DNA of 64,000 nucleotides from Flavihumibacter stibioxidans (GTDB lineage: Bacteria > Bacteroidota > Bacteroidia > Chitinophagales > Chitinophagaceae). Below the pieces are notes generated by a model. The model was not told the DNA's origin. It did not search any database and saw only the letters and a program-made list of their open reading frames with translations. How positions within the stretch are numbered: position 1 is the first letter of the stretch; the number at the start of each line of letters is the position of its first letter. Both the position numbers and the translations under genes were made by a program. Positions 62,885-64,000 of the stretch are shown here, one piece after another. The stretch covers positions 186,001-250,000 of the forward strand of contig NZ_MBUA01000027.1 in assembly GCF_014332695.1 (NCBI RefSeq), written 5' to 3'.

Positions 62885-63457
62885 ATGGCCATACTGAAGT
62901 TCAGGATCTATTTTGAAGAAGATGACAGTGTCTACAGGGATATCGCCATCAGGCATAAGCAGAGTTTCCAGGACCTGCACCAGGCCATCCTGAAAGCATA
63001 CGAATTTGACAATAAGCACGCCGCTACTTTTTATCGCAGTAACGATAACTGGCAGCGCGGACGCGAGATCAGCCTCGAAAAATACAACAGGGACTATAAG
63101 GTGGCTCCGCTTCTTATGGCCGATACGGCCATTGGAACCGAGATATTTGATCCCAACCAGAAATTCATCTACCAGTATGATTTTGTACGGAACTGGACAT
63201 TTCTCGTGGAACTGATCAATGTGTCCAAAGAAGAAAACCCTAAGCTGGATTACCCCGCAACTGTCAGGGTGGAAGGGATAGCTCCCTCCCAATATGGCAC
63301 CAAGGGACTGGTGGGTGATAAACTCGCCGAGATGGAAGAGAAATATGACCTGCAGTCCGGTGCTGAAGGCTTTGGTACAGAGGGCGAATCTGACTCCGAT
63401 ACTGATGAGGGTGAAGAGTTTGGTGCGGAGGAAACCACCGGGGAAGAGGAATTTTAG
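62885..63457 (+). CDS. pRiA4b ORF-3-like protein with acidic tail
   Basis: A 190-residue protein with the pRiA4b ORF-3-like fold (IS1096 passenger family): FRIYFEEDDSVYRDIAIRHKQSFQDLHQAIL near 6-36, then FIYQYDFVRNWTFLVEL near 94. The last 50 residues are strongly acidic (Asp/Glu/Gly/Ser repeats). In this phylum such genes lie free of transposons, often near tRNA genes, and have no proven function. No transposase or inverted ends are near it. It is 57 bases after the nucleotidyltransferase and 42 before miaA. Confidence 0.8.
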   Translation: MAILKFRIYFEEDDSVYRDIAIRHKQSFQDLHQAILKAYEFDNKHAATFYRSNDNWQRGREISLEKYNRDYKVAPLLMADTAIGTEIFDPNQKFIYQYDFVRNWTFLVELINVSKEENPKLDYPATVRVEGIAPSQYGTKGLVGDKLAEMEEKYDLQSGAEGFGTEGESDSDTDEGEEFGAEETTGEEEF

Positions 63458-63499
63458 GGTTACGAACTGTGCCGGGAGTAGTGGGTGAAAAACTAAAAA

Positions 63500-64000
63500 A
63501 TGACGGAGGAATACGATATATCAGCATCAAACCTAAAGCCTCCAACCTCAAAATCAGTAATCATTGTAGTGGGTCCTACAGCTGTTGGAAAAACAGCCCT
63601 TGCAATTGAGCTGGCCCGCTGGTTGGGTACCGAAATCATTTCTGCCGATTCCCGGCAATGTTTTCGTGAACTGAATATAGGTGTGGCGCGCCCATCCGAA
63701 GAGGAACTTGCCGCAGTGCGTCATCATTTTATTGCCTCCCATTCCATTCTTGATGAAGTAAATGCAGCAGTGTTTGAGGCCTATGCCCTGCAAACAGTGA
63801 AGGCAATATTCCGCCAGCATGACAATGCAGTTATGGTGGGCGGAACAGGACTGTATGTAAAAGCCTTCTGTGAGGGTATGGATGAGATTCCTGCTGTTAA
63901 GCCCGGCATAAGGGCAGAAATTATCGCCGGTTACGAAACACATGGACTAACCTGGCTACAGGAGCAGGTGCTGGCCCATGATCCCATATTTTATGCCTCC
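63500..64000 (+). CDS. miaA: tRNA dimethylallyltransferase (partial, runs off the edge)
   Basis: The first 167 residues of MiaA, cut at the right edge of the window. It adds a dimethylallyl group to A37 of tRNAs reading UNN codons. Seen: P-loop VVGPTAVGKTALA near 26-38, the DSRQCFRELNIG segment with the conserved Asp-Ser-Arg (DxxQ-like) site, HHFIASHS and GGTGLYVKAFCEG. The N-terminal 20 residues before the P-loop are longer than usual; the next possible starts are far inside. It follows the nucleotidyltransferase and pRiA4b-like genes on the same strand, a coherent tRNA-maturation group. Confidence 0.92.
   Translation, partial: MTEEYDISASNLKPPTSKSVIIVVGPTAVGKTALAIELARWLGTEIISADSRQCFRELNIGVARPSEEELAAVRHHFIASHSILDEVNAAVFEAYALQTVKAIFRQHDNAVMVGGTGLYVKAFCEGMDEIPAVKPGIRAEIIAGYETHGLTWLQEQVLAHDPIFYAS

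Noticed and set aside
62885-63457. pRiA4b ORF-3-like gene as sign of a transposon
   Set aside because: No transposase, inverted ends or target duplication are visible around it.

Overview
The window looks like a chromosomal segment of a Bacteroidota bacterium, most likely of the family Chitinophagaceae. Support: a type IX secretion protein (PorQ), two TonB-dependent outer-membrane proteins with N-terminal carboxypeptidase-regulatory domains, a FecI/FecR sigma/anti-sigma pair, a YpdA-type bacillithiol reductase, HYC_CC_PP and DUF1501/PSD1 families, and promoter -7 boxes of the Bacteroidota form TAnnTTTG with few Shine-Dalgarno sequences. The G+C content looks moderate. I see no rRNA, tRNA, CRISPR array, insertion sequence, prophage or integrase, and no gene-free stretch over 300 bases. 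The window opens at the 3' end of a thiolase gene and closes inside miaA.

Layout. 0-10 kb: a 3-oxoadipyl-CoA thiolase (-), a PaiB-like flavin protein and an M28 peptidase (+), then a six-gene minus-strand operon coxG-S-L-M-MoxR-VWA for a molybdenum hydroxylase of the CO-dehydrogenase family; its active-site loop is of the form II type. 10-19.6 kb: a TonB-type barrel protein, a GH78 rhamnosidase, and a sugar locus in which a LacI-type regulator faces an operon of a short Gfo/Idh-like protein, an MFS exporter and a GH43 enzyme, with two palindromic operators between. 19.7-28.1 kb: an M61 peptidase followed by a tight PSD1 cytochrome / DUF1501 / DUF2231-cytochrome operon ending in a beta-carbonic anhydrase. 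28-32.8 kb: a LuxE-like acyl-protein synthetase carrying a nested palindrome inside its reading frame, a lipoprotein, a UbiA-like membrane protein, an M42 aminopeptidase and PorQ.

33-38.4 kb: lon (-), purine nucleoside phosphorylase and a putative porin. 38.4-42.5 kb: a putative copper or metal-handling run (HYC_CC_PP protein, two secreted HMA proteins, one with a metallothionein-like tail, a TlpA-type thioredoxin and an outer-membrane protein) and a hypothetical protein. 42.5-45.2 kb: gluconokinase and gluconate permease with overlapping frames. 45.2-47.3 kb: ypdA and a FabH-like synthase. 47.3-54 kb: a sigma/anti-sigma operon with an STN-domain protein bearing exact 16-residue repeats, a TonB receptor and a DUF2807 adhesin-like lipoprotein. 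54-64 kb: DUF1415, CDGSH, macro domain, GH16, a paired palindromic repeat, sucC, a degenerate YrdC-like protein, three glycosyltransferases (two of them inverted paralogues), DUF1801, a CCA-adding-type enzyme, a pRiA4b ORF-3-like protein and miaA.

Most housekeeping genes here are ordinary. The points I think deserve a second look are the in-frame palindrome in the LuxE-like gene, the paired palindrome near sucC, the LacI operator pair, the STN/16-residue-repeat protein in a FecIR operon, the form II-like cox cluster, and -7 boxes that abut start codons and so suggest leaderless mRNAs.
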